A stretch of 64,000 nucleotides of DNA from Bacteroidales bacterium (GTDB lineage: Bacteria; Bacteroidota; Bacteroidia; Bacteroidales; VadinHA17): NCBI GenBank assembly GCA_022865305.1, contig JALHSP010000157.1, positions 62,001 through 126,000 of the forward strand. The letters are read 5' to 3'. Made by a program: the position numbers and the translations under genes. Positions 44,588-52,837 of the stretch are shown here, in pieces (position 1 is the stretch's first letter; every line of letters starts with the position of its first letter). Under the pieces are notes generated by a model. The model saw only the letters and a list, made by a program, of their open reading frames with translations. It did no database searches and had not been told where the DNA came from.

Positions 44588-47077
44588 TTAATCTTTTATA
44601 CAACGTACGGAAAAGCCATATTTTTTATTGGGTTCGCCTTCTACTGATACACCATTACTATTATAGGATAATTCTGCGCCCCCAGCACCTTCGGTGGAAT
44701 ACTCTGCAGATGACCAATATTCCCCGTAATATGCAATAGAAGTAAATACGCCATCAGTATACCTTCGATAACCGCCTGGCAACGCGGTAAAGCCGATTTC
44801 ATTAGTTGCGCCGGTGTTAGGGGTGATCCAGTGAGTTAAACCTGTTTCTTTCATCTTACCACCGGCAACCGCAACATCGCCCACATATAACCCAAATGTT
44901 TCAAAATCACCTTCAGTAGGAACATGCCAGCCGGTGGGACATAGTTTTTTTGTACTGACAGCATACCAATTGTATAATGCACCATAGGTTGATTTGTACG
45001 CCAAGGAATCATTATCATACCAGCAATAACCAGGAGTTAAAAGGTCTTTCCATGCGGTATTGTCAGTTATACGGGGTATGAGCGTATTGTCTTTATACTT
45101 CGTTGTTCTGAGATTTTCGGCCATCCATAATTGTGTGCCTATTTGTATTGTTGTATAAACATTTCCTTCAATATCGGTAACCGTACCGTAAGTCAAACTA
45201 GGATTGAAAACAATTGGTCCGCCAAATTGTGTTGTAAAACTTACCTGGGCACCATAAGCTGTTCCGATATTATTGACAGCATAAGCTCTGACATAGTATT
45301 TAGTGCTGTGAGATAGTCCTTGTATGTTACTTGTGAAACTCCCGGTACCAGTCCCGTCTGAAGTATGATTATCAGCAATTGTCGGGTTTTCTGATATGCT
45401 CCAACAAACTCCGCGGGCTGTCACGGCAGTACCACCATCGTAGCTTATGCTGCCACCGCTTATTGCTTTAACCTGGGTTATTGAGTATACCGTTGTAGTG
45501 TTGAGGACAGGTATCGTTAATGGATTTGTTTTGAAGCTTAATTCCTCTCCGTAAGAGGTTCCGAGGCTGTTGATTGCATAAGCTCTCACATAATATGTTG
45601 TATTTGGAATCAATCCCAGAATGCTGCCAGAAAATGATCCTTCACCAGTTCCCTGCGTCAGTTTTATTCCATTAGTCACAGGATTTTGATATCTTCCGAA
45701 ATAAACTCCTCTGTCAGTTACAGCGGAACCACCATATGATGTTATACCACCTATAACAGCAGATGAAGTAGTGATACTTGTGACAGGAGATGTTATAACC
45801 ATTGGAGCTGTTGCTTTCAAACAACGAACGGGAAAACCACCCTTCTTGCCGCTATAGGTTCTGGAAGCATCGGAATAGTTGTAATACATAGCCCGGGTCC
45901 AGCCATTCGAGGAATTATACTCGGACATACTTTGCCAGTAACTGATCTTACCAAGGTCATTGAATGTCCCATCCCATCGGTGCCAGCCACCCGGAAGAGC
46001 TGTGAATCCTGTTTCATTAGTAGCTTTGGTATTAGGTGTAGTCCAATGCGTGGTGCCTGTTTCTTTCAATTTACCGCCGGCAACACTTTCGCCTCCCAAA
46101 AAGGTTGTAAGTAATTTCCAATCACCATCATTTGGGACATACCAGCCGGTCGGACATATATTACGACTGTCGGTAATCGCATACCATGTATATAATCTGC
46201 CATAGACCGCTACGTTGTTCTCCTCGCCGTTAAAAGCCCACTGGTATTTTGGTGTGGTTTCACTTGATATATCCAGTGTTGCAGGCGTTGTTGATCCTAT
46301 TAAATCACCATTATTGTAAGTGGTTGTTTTCAGGTTTTCTGCCATCCAGATCATAGTACCTATCATAACAACCGGGTAATTATTATTATCGTTATCAGCA
46401 CATGGCATGAAATTAAATGTGATTGTTTTGTCCTGTGCAGGGATGTCGGTTTTTACTGTACTGAAATTTCCCGATATTCCGGTAAATTTCAACCTGTCTC
46501 CCGTGGTATAAAGCATATCGACTGTGGCCTGGGATCCTTTAGCTTCATTGTTCAATTTTTTATAATCAACTGCCTGATCGCTGCTGATCCGTGAGATACT
46601 GAGATTCAGATTTGTGCTGCTCTTGCTTAATAATTTCCCTGACAGCTGGTAACCTTTTCCTCTGATGTTAATTAAATAATAACCGCTTTTAAATCCCGAA
46701 AGAAGAAATACTTGTCTGGAGTTTTCCAGATAATTTTGAATTTGGGCAACAAGCTTCCCGGTCATTTCGAAGACTGAAATAATTGCATTTCCTGAAACAG
46801 GAGGGTAAAATTCAATTAGTGAATTTTCAGTCATCGGATTAGGATATATCTTTATATCTGATGATTGCGTACTCTCAATAGTCGAGATACCAACGGTCCC
46901 TGTCAGATGTAAAATATCACCTCCATTTAAACTGAGTGATGCACCTGAGGTCAGGTTCTCCACCTTAATTGTGTTTACAGTAGTGGCCGAGCCGGTTCCT
47001 GCAAAAGTCATAAAGTAATTCTGTGCATTTGCATTTAGTGCACAGAAAATAAACAAAGAAATCAATAACTTTTTCAT
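44588..47077 (-). CDS. Secreted FISUMP-domain protein with internal T9SS-like module
   Basis: 829 residues: signal peptide (KKLLISLFIFCALNANAQ), a YPNP module near residues 75-150 (IYPNPMTENSLIEFYP, FKSGYYLINIRGKG) normally found at the C-terminus of T9SS cargo, a Fib_succ_major domain (TMIWMAENLKTTTYNNGD, CPTGWYVPNDGDW, about 235-420), two fibronectin-like repeats (YYVRAYAINSLGTSYGEE; YYVRAYAVNNIGTAYGAQ), and a second Fib_succ_major domain (TQLWMAENLRTTKYKDN, GFSVRCIKD) to the end. Probably extracellular or surface-bound; function unknown. Monocistronic. Confidence 0.85.
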   Translation of the reverse strand: MKKLLISLFIFCALNANAQNYFMTFAGTGSATTVNTIKVENLTSGASLSLNGGDILHLTGTVGISTIESTQSSDIKIYPNPMTENSLIEFYPPVSGNAIISVFEMTGKLVAQIQNYLENSRQVFLLSGFKSGYYLINIRGKGYQLSGKLLSKSSTNLNLSISRISSDQAVDYKKLNNEAKGSQATVDMLYTTGDRLKFTGISGNFSTVKTDIPAQDKTITFNFMPCADNDNNNYPVVMIGTMIWMAENLKTTTYNNGDLIGSTTPATLDISSETTPKYQWAFNGEENNVAVYGRLYTWYAITDSRNICPTGWYVPNDGDWKLLTTFLGGESVAGGKLKETGTTHWTTPNTKATNETGFTALPGGWHRWDGTFNDLGKISYWQSMSEYNSSNGWTRAMYYNYSDASRTYSGKKGGFPVRCLKATAPMVITSPVTSITTSSAVIGGITSYGGSAVTDRGVYFGRYQNPVTNGIKLTQGTGEGSFSGSILGLIPNTTYYVRAYAINSLGTSYGEELSFKTNPLTIPVLNTTTVYSITQVKAISGGSISYDGGTAVTARGVCWSISENPTIADNHTSDGTGTGSFTSNIQGLSHSTKYYVRAYAVNNIGTAYGAQVSFTTQFGGPIVFNPSLTYGTVTDIEGNVYTTIQIGTQLWMAENLRTTKYKDNTLIPRITDNTAWKDLLTPGYCWYDNDSLAYKSTYGALYNWYAVSTKKLCPTGWHVPTEGDFETFGLYVGDVAVAGGKMKETGLTHWITPNTGATNEIGFTALPGGYRRYTDGVFTSIAYYGEYWSSAEYSTEGAGGAELSYNSNGVSVEGEPNKKYGFSVRCIKD

Positions 47078-47272
47078 AGGATTGATTTTAGAGTTTCGTT
47101 TAGGATTAGTTTCAATCAGATTTATCCGGAGAATAGGTAAAAATTATAAGAAAAGAATTAATTATCTCAAAGTTACAACACAATCATAATACAAGTCAAA
47201 TTTATTTTTACCGTAACTGGACTATTTAATCCTGGAAAGCACGGAACATTTATAAATAGATTTATAATGTCC

Positions 47273-49570
47273 TCATTCCTTTATAAATGAGATATTCGAA
47301 GTTATGCTGTTTTCGTTATTTTGTATTTTAATAAAATATATTCCACTGCTTATTTCTGCAAAATTGTAGGTTTCCGTTTGGATACCGGGTTCTTTAAACT
47401 CATCGATTAAGAGCCTGATAAATTTCCCATTAATATCATACATACAAACAGTAATTTTTTGTCTGGATCCAACATAAAATCTTAATGTAAGATTTTGTTT
47501 AACGGGGTTTGGATAGGCAATTACTTTATAATCATTTATGGAAAGATCTTTAGTTATGTAAGTAATAGTCGAATTCGGTAAGAAAATATCATCAATCCAG
47601 CTTCTATCAGCACCCTTCTGAAAATAATCATCCTTTTCATAAGCCCATTTAAGTGTATGACTTCCCTTTTGAATCGGATAACTGGCAATACTCCAGTCTG
47701 ATTCACCCGACCAGGATGAAATTAGTGATCCATCAATATAAAACCGTAAAAAATCAAATCCTTTTTCTGAAGATACTTTATATGCAAAATTTATTAAATC
47801 ATTTTCTGATGTTACTATATTCAGTGATATCTCACTTTTACCATTATCACTGATTCTCCCGGAACAAATTGAATATGTTCCTGTATGTGGGACTTCATTT
47901 GTTATCTCCCATTTCACTGGATCACTCGTTACCCAAACAAATGGTGCTGAGGAGCTAAGATTTCCTGATTCAAATGTTTCAGTATATTTATCAGCCAATA
48001 CAATTAATTGTGAATCAAGCACCACTGCATCCAAGTTGGATAAGTCAGTAAAACTGGCCTCAATATTTAGTTTGTAAATGCCACGTATATCAGGACTAAG
48101 GTTTACGCTATTTCCTGTCATAGCTGATAATTGTGAGGTACTGCCAGCCGGCTTTTTAATAAGTTTCCAGTTGAAATCGCTGACAATATTATCATCCTTA
48201 AGTACCGATACTTTTGCATCGATTGTAATTACCTGAGATTGATTAACAATAAATCCCGGGGATGCCTGGAGCCCTATTGTATATAATTGCCGCGGAATAA
48301 TATAATGGGACCCAGATGAATTAGGAAATGGATTAAGAATTCTGGGAAAATCAAGCATTCTGTCACCAATATCAATTCCGGCATTTACTAAATTGGCGTC
48401 AAGAGATCTGTTATAATTAAAATCATTATCAGTAATGCGCCATATAAGTTTTTGATAATCATAGTTGACGTCACAGTACAAATCATTTTCATTTATATAG
48501 GTTAATAATTGATGTAAATAGCCTGCAGCTTCAATATTTGACCAGTCAACCAGATTTGGTGACACATCAAACGGAGAATCCAAAGAAGGGGCGTCTTTAT
48601 TTGCGTCAATACATGCTCCATAAATACCATCGAGTTGTATGGACTGTCCTCCTCCCAAATATAGATACTCATCACGAGTAATGACAATATTTTGTTTCGA
48701 ATCGTCCTTGCTAATAAAAGTATCACCAGCTTTAGCTTTGATCACCAGTTGGGCATTTGAAGCAATTTGATCAATATATGATTGTAATGGTATCCCATCC
48801 AAATTGGCCATAAGATCATTCTCATGACTTGGCTCAGGAGGTGTTATTCTATTGTCCCGAGTATCAAGCTGGGTTTTTAAATCTGCTTCACTCATGCCAT
48901 AATTTGAAGAGTACATAATTGCTAGATTTTCACTTGAAAATATTTGATTATCACTTGAGCGTTTCCAATTTCCATCAGATTGTTTTTTATATTCAATGTA
49001 TTGATCAGGTTGTCCCATTAAATGACCAGCCTCATGAGCATACGTTTCCTCCAACTGATCGCCTTGAGTGTTCCAACTACCACTACCAATACCTGAATTT
49101 AAATCGAAATCTGTTTTAAATCCGGAAACATAACTTCTAGGTACAGTAGGATCAAGTTTTATCTGATGGTAACCTGCTGTTCCTCTATGGACGACCATGT
49201 CAGCATCCGTCCATGCTAAGCGTGCTTGTACATCAACGTTTAATGTTTTTCCATCCGATGTAGTTTTATTGCTCCACATAGTTTCAATTGCATTTTCTAT
49301 TCTTTTTACATTATCGGAGGTTGCTCCTGTACCATAAAATTCAATAAAAATTTCACATATTTCTGTATTTGATGTATACGGCACAGTATTTTGAGCACTT
49401 ATTGATATAGCATCTCCCCAATAAACGTCTTTACCTGAAATACTAACAATGCCATTAGCAACAGCTTGTTGAAGTGACATTTCATGGGCTACATATGTAC
49501 CGGGATGAGCAAAGTAAACACATAATGTGAATGTGAAAACCAAATTAATACTCAATTTCCTTGTAGTCAA
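47273..49570 (-). CDS. T9SS-secreted metzincin-like metalloprotease
   Basis: About 765 residues from a TTG at 49570. The open frame extends to 49873 but that part overlaps a divergent lipoprotein gene and has no signal peptide, while LSINLVFTFTLCVYFAHPG just after 49570 is one; no ATG is available. AHEAGHLMGQPDQY (His179, His183, Asp189) is an HExxHxxGxxD zinc motif as in snapalysin, with IMYSSNYG as a likely Met-turn. A jelly-roll-like domain (SGESDWSIASYPIQKGSHTL) precedes the T9SS sorting domain (VIAYPNPVKQNLTLRFYVG, SSGIYFIKIQ). Confidence 0.8.
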   Translation of the reverse strand: MTTRKLSINLVFTFTLCVYFAHPGTYVAHEMSLQQAVANGIVSISGKDVYWGDAISISAQNTVPYTSNTEICEIFIEFYGTGATSDNVKRIENAIETMWSNKTTSDGKTLNVDVQARLAWTDADMVVHRGTAGYHQIKLDPTVPRSYVSGFKTDFDLNSGIGSGSWNTQGDQLEETYAHEAGHLMGQPDQYIEYKKQSDGNWKRSSDNQIFSSENLAIMYSSNYGMSEADLKTQLDTRDNRITPPEPSHENDLMANLDGIPLQSYIDQIASNAQLVIKAKAGDTFISKDDSKQNIVITRDEYLYLGGGQSIQLDGIYGACIDANKDAPSLDSPFDVSPNLVDWSNIEAAGYLHQLLTYINENDLYCDVNYDYQKLIWRITDNDFNYNRSLDANLVNAGIDIGDRMLDFPRILNPFPNSSGSHYIIPRQLYTIGLQASPGFIVNQSQVITIDAKVSVLKDDNIVSDFNWKLIKKPAGSTSQLSAMTGNSVNLSPDIRGIYKLNIEASFTDLSNLDAVVLDSQLIVLADKYTETFESGNLSSSAPFVWVTSDPVKWEITNEVPHTGTYSICSGRISDNGKSEISLNIVTSENDLINFAYKVSSEKGFDFLRFYIDGSLISSWSGESDWSIASYPIQKGSHTLKWAYEKDDYFQKGADRSWIDDIFLPNSTITYITKDLSINDYKVIAYPNPVKQNLTLRFYVGSRQKITVCMYDINGKFIRLLIDEFKEPGIQTETYNFAEISSGIYFIKIQNNENSITSNISFIKE

Positions 49571-49625
49571 AAGATAACATTGGTATGAATTTTGCGCATT
49601 TATCTGTGCCCTAAGACCTAATATA

Positions 49626-50039
49626 ATGAGAAAAATACTGATTCCCGTTTTCTTATTGACAGCTTTTATTAGTTGTGATAAAAATGAATTAGGAAATCTT
49701 GAATATGTGGAGGCTATCGAGGGTGGTTGCTTTTCGGAAAAAGGTTCATCTTCTAAGGGTGACCCACTTTCTAAGCCTGATACGTTAACATATTCGGTCA
49801 CCAAAGACAGTTTAAACATATTTGTTGGATTTAATGCCACTTGCTGCTCGGAATATAGTACTTCATCTTCCATTGAAGGGGATTCGATACTTATTAAAAT
49901 TCAAACAACACATGTTGGCTTATGTAATTGCCTCTGCTATTATACTTATAATTTCAAGTTTTCAGGAGGTGGTAATTCTTATAAGTATCATGTTAGTGTT
50001 GACGACTATTTAAATTTTACAGGAGTGATTAAACGTTGA
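49626..50039 (+). CDS. Small lipoprotein, cluster member 1
   Basis: 137 residues with a type II signal (PVFLLTAFISC) and mature N-terminus CDKNELGN. Several Cys in the mature part (ATCCSEYS, GLCNCLCYYTY) suggest disulfides outside the cytoplasm. No known domain recognised. Its stop is 27 bases before the next lipoprotein's ATG. First of six consecutive small lipoproteins on this strand. Confidence 0.75.
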   Translation: MRKILIPVFLLTAFISCDKNELGNLEYVEAIEGGCFSEKGSSSKGDPLSKPDTLTYSVTKDSLNIFVGFNATCCSEYSTSSSIEGDSILIKIQTTHVGLCNCLCYYTYNFKFSGGGNSYKYHVSVDDYLNFTGVIKR

Positions 50040-50065
50040 TAAATTTAGCTTCAAGCATTATTTTT

Positions 50066-50512
50066 ATGATGAAAATAGCGAAGACTTTATTTTTTTTATT
50101 GACTCTTACCAGCCTCTCTATCTTTTCAAGTTGTGAAAAACAGGATACTGTTTCGGCTGACGGATATTATTCAGGGTCTTTAGTTTACCAAGGACAACCT
50201 CTATTTGCCGCAATTTCTTTCCATGGAAACAACTATGAAGAGGTTGCATCAGGAGGAGCATTGAATCAGAAATTCCCATGCATAACAAAAGGAACTTACA
50301 AAATAAAGCACAACACAATTTCTTTTTTCCCAACCGTAATGCCTGTCGTACCTAATTGTACTTGTGTTATAATGTTTGCTGAAGTTAAATTTGACTGCCT
50401 TTTGAGTGGAGATTATACGTTGATTCAATCTGGGAATAACATAAAATTTCAAAGTGGGACTGGGAACGACCTGCAAGTATATAATTTAACTTTAATAGAA
50501 CCTAACCCTTAA
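50066..50512 (+). CDS. Small lipoprotein, cluster member 2
   Basis: 148 residues from ATG 50066; an open frame from a TTG at 50036 overlaps the previous stop and would lengthen the signal. Type II signal (FLLTLTSLSIFSSC), mature N-terminus CEKQDTVSADGYYSG. Beta-rich, with a Cys pair near NCTCVI. No domain recognised. Confidence 0.75.
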   Translation: MMKIAKTLFFLLTLTSLSIFSSCEKQDTVSADGYYSGSLVYQGQPLFAAISFHGNNYEEVASGGALNQKFPCITKGTYKIKHNTISFFPTVMPVVPNCTCVIMFAEVKFDCLLSGDYTLIQSGNNIKFQSGTGNDLQVYNLTLIEPNP

Positions 50513-50522
50513 CACTGACATC

Positions 50523-50885
50523 ATGAAAAAAATAGCATTGATGTTTGTCCTTTCTCTTATCTTTTATTCTTGTGAGAAAGACTATTTAATTCCTGATAAA
50601 GAAGTTCCTGAGTGGCTGAAGTCAAAAATTAGTCAAGATGAACAAATGATGGATGATTATCCTTCATCATGTTTATATTATGGTGCTTGGTTACGTTATA
50701 TTTGGCAAGATGAATACTATTTTGAATATCATTGTTCTTGTAGTTCCTCATCTCCAAGAGCAATTTCGACAAAAGGCGATACACTTCATATTAGGGCAGA
50801 CGATGCCAATACAGATTATTATAAAGAAAAATGTTGCAGACAATTAGTGTGGAAAGCACCTAAATATACTGATTCTCCATGGTAA
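50523..50885 (+). CDS. Small lipoprotein, cluster member 3
   Basis: 120 residues, signal MFVLSLIFYSC, mature N-terminus CEKDYLIPDKEVPEWLK. A Cys-rich middle (EYHCSCSSSSPR, EKCCRQLVW) recalls member 1, and both have a KGDTL or GDPL stretch. The EVPEWLK segment is seen in other Bacteroidota lipoproteins. Ten bases from member 2. Confidence 0.75.
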   Translation: MKKIALMFVLSLIFYSCEKDYLIPDKEVPEWLKSKISQDEQMMDDYPSSCLYYGAWLRYIWQDEYYFEYHCSCSSSSPRAISTKGDTLHIRADDANTDYYKEKCCRQLVWKAPKYTDSPW

Positions 50886-50904
50886 TAATTTTCTTCAAGG
50901 ATTT

Positions 50905-51330
50905 ATGATGTATAAAATTCCTTTATCTGGTATAAGTAAACACTACAGGTTCAATATCATTAAAAAGATAGTGTTAATACTTTCCCTTTCAATCCTGTTC
51001 ATCTCATGCGAGAAAGAGAATCAGGAAATCTTAATAGGGGAATGGAAACTTGTAAAAAGCTATTCCGTCATGGGTGGTGACTACTTTCCAGATATTCAAC
51101 ACCAAAGAATCGAAGAATATACAAAAGATAATATAAGAATACGTTACGATTTTGAAGGTAATGAAATAACAAGGTGTAATTATAGTGCAACAAATTCCAC
51201 CGTTACAATTTCCGGAAAAGAATTAAATGGCGAAACATGGAGTTTGTACTATGATTACTGGTTTGTGCACGATAAACTGAAAACAACAAGCAGTGGTGAG
51301 TTTGATGAATTTTTTATCCGAGTAAAATAA
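50905..51330 (+). CDS. Small lipocalin-like lipoprotein, cluster member 4
   Basis: 141 residues. The N-terminal stretch before the signal (KKIVLILSLSILFISC) is long, but no closer ATG exists. Mature N-terminus CEKENQEILIGEWKLVKSY; the GEWKLV start and alternating strands fit the lipocalin-like fold common in such lipoproteins. Ligand unknown. Confidence 0.72.
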   Translation: MMYKIPLSGISKHYRFNIIKKIVLILSLSILFISCEKENQEILIGEWKLVKSYSVMGGDYFPDIQHQRIEEYTKDNIRIRYDFEGNEITRCNYSATNSTVTISGKELNGETWSLYYDYWFVHDKLKTTSSGEFDEFFIRVK

Positions 51331-51420
51331 AAGTGCTGAACTTTAAACGCACCCCATCATATATGTCCTTTTGATTTTTCGATATAATAATTATAAGACT
51401 CCATTTTAAGTGAAGAACCG

Positions 51421-51735
51421 ATGACACATTTAAAACTCACAATAATTCTAATCGTTTTCTTTTCATTAACAAACTGTGAAAAGAAAAATGAAATAGCTGA
51501 CAGTACGACTGATGCTCAAGTTGTTGCATTTCATTCTGAAAAAGTTTATTGTTTATGGGGATGGGATATAAAGATTGGTTCAGAAACCATCAAGGCTGAT
51601 AGTATACCTAACCTAAGACCGTGGGCAGATACTATCTTTCCTATCAATGGGCAAATCACAATCGGCTCAAAAACAAGAATTTGTGGTAAAGGGATTGATT
51701 ATTATGAAATTAAAGATTTCATGTTAATTAAATAA
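51421..51735 (+). CDS. Small lipoprotein, cluster member 5
   Basis: 104 residues, type II signal (IILIVFFSLTNC), mature N-terminus CEKKNEIADS. Beta-rich remainder with two Cys (KVYCLWGWDIKIG, RICGKGIDYY). No family recognised. Confidence 0.72.
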   Translation: MTHLKLTIILIVFFSLTNCEKKNEIADSTTDAQVVAFHSEKVYCLWGWDIKIGSETIKADSIPNLRPWADTIFPINGQITIGSKTRICGKGIDYYEIKDFMLIK

Positions 51736-51747
51736 CCGACAATCATT

Positions 51748-52119
51748 ATGAAGAAATTAAGATTCCTTTCAATAATCCTAATTCTGTTTACATTTTCATG
51801 CCAGAAAGAAATATCGAATGAATTTGATTTTGTTGGTCAATGGATTGAAAAGGAGATAAGGGGTGGTTGTACCATCGAGTTTACAGATAATGGTTCAGCA
51901 TTTCTTAATTTATACAGCAATGATAATGTACGAGAATATGCATATCGGTTTGATGAAGAAGCCAATAAAATATTCTTCTCCTTGCCTGACAATCCAGATA
52001 GCGAATGGTCGCATAAGTATTCCTATGATGGGACAAGCAAAGAATTAACAATATGGAGCTTGTACATAAGCAATCTGGAAAATCCGAGTAAAACAATTTT
52101 AATCAAGGTTCAATTGTAG
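51748..52119 (+). CDS. Small lipocalin-like lipoprotein, cluster member 6
   Basis: 123 residues, signal LSIILILFTFSC, mature N-terminus CQKEISNEFDFVGQWIEKE. VGQWIEKE followed by TIEFTDNGSAFLNLYS and a late ISFSLPD-like strand pattern matches the lipocalin-like plan of member 4. Twelve bases from member 5. Confidence 0.72.
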   Translation: MKKLRFLSIILILFTFSCQKEISNEFDFVGQWIEKEIRGGCTIEFTDNGSAFLNLYSNDNVREYAYRFDEEANKIFFSLPDNPDSEWSHKYSYDGTSKELTIWSLYISNLENPSKTILIKVQL

Positions 52120-52163
52120 TGATTATGGTTTAACTGGAATCATAAGATGTTATATTTTAAAAC

Positions 52164-52619
52164 TTATAACATGTAATTCATTACTATCTCCTTTTCAATG
52201 GATAATAAATTCAAACCTAACGGAGGCTCCGGCACGGTAATTTCCGATGATATCTCCGGGCAGTCTCTTTCTTTAGCCTGGAAAAAGTATTTTTCTCCAG
52301 TAATGAAGGTAATACTCTCGGGAATTTGGAACAAGAACTGATTTTCCAGGGGCTGGTCTGCCTGAAAACTGTAAAGTACCCCGCTGGAATTTGAAATTGT
52401 AAATGAAAGATCTCTCAAGGAATCGGTTATATCTTCGGGGTATTCAACCTGAAATGATTTTTCAAACACGATATACTCAGTCGTATCATCGGCATCAATA
52501 ATCCCGAGGGCGGAAAGCTTTTTCGGCATCCTCAGCCTGTAATACCTGTCATCGCTTTCACATTGACAGAAAAGAACAACTGAAAATAAAAAGATAAATA
52601 TTTTCCACGGCAGGCTCAT
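52164..52619 (-). pseudogene. Truncated duplicate of the DUF4249-like lipoprotein
   Basis: 151 codons nearly identical to the first part of the full gene at 55531-56550: signal and CESDDRYY start, PKKLSALGIIDADDTT, EITVPEPPLGLNLLS. It ends IVMNYML where the full protein continues IVMNYVTECHE. Sequence similarity stops at about 52170 at the 3' side and about 52627 at the 5' side. Lacks most of the domain and its TonB receptor partner, so probably non-functional. Confidence 0.8.
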
Positions 52620-52837
52620 TTTAATTGTTTATGCATAAGATGCTTTTTTATCAGTTATGGCTGCAAAAAATATATGAAAGTTTATTACTCCTGATTGCTC
52701 ATAAAAAAACAAGAATCCGCTGATATATTTTAATATTATAATCTTTTTTCTTGGCTAATCATAATACGCGATTACCCTCAATGCCTGTAGAAGCTTGAGA
52801 CACCGTATTAAGCTTAATCTTATCCGGAAATTGACAA

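Noticed and set aside
49571..49873. N-terminal extension of the metzincin gene to 49873
   Set aside because: Overlaps the divergent lipoprotein gene, places the signal peptide 100 residues inside, and has no secretory character.
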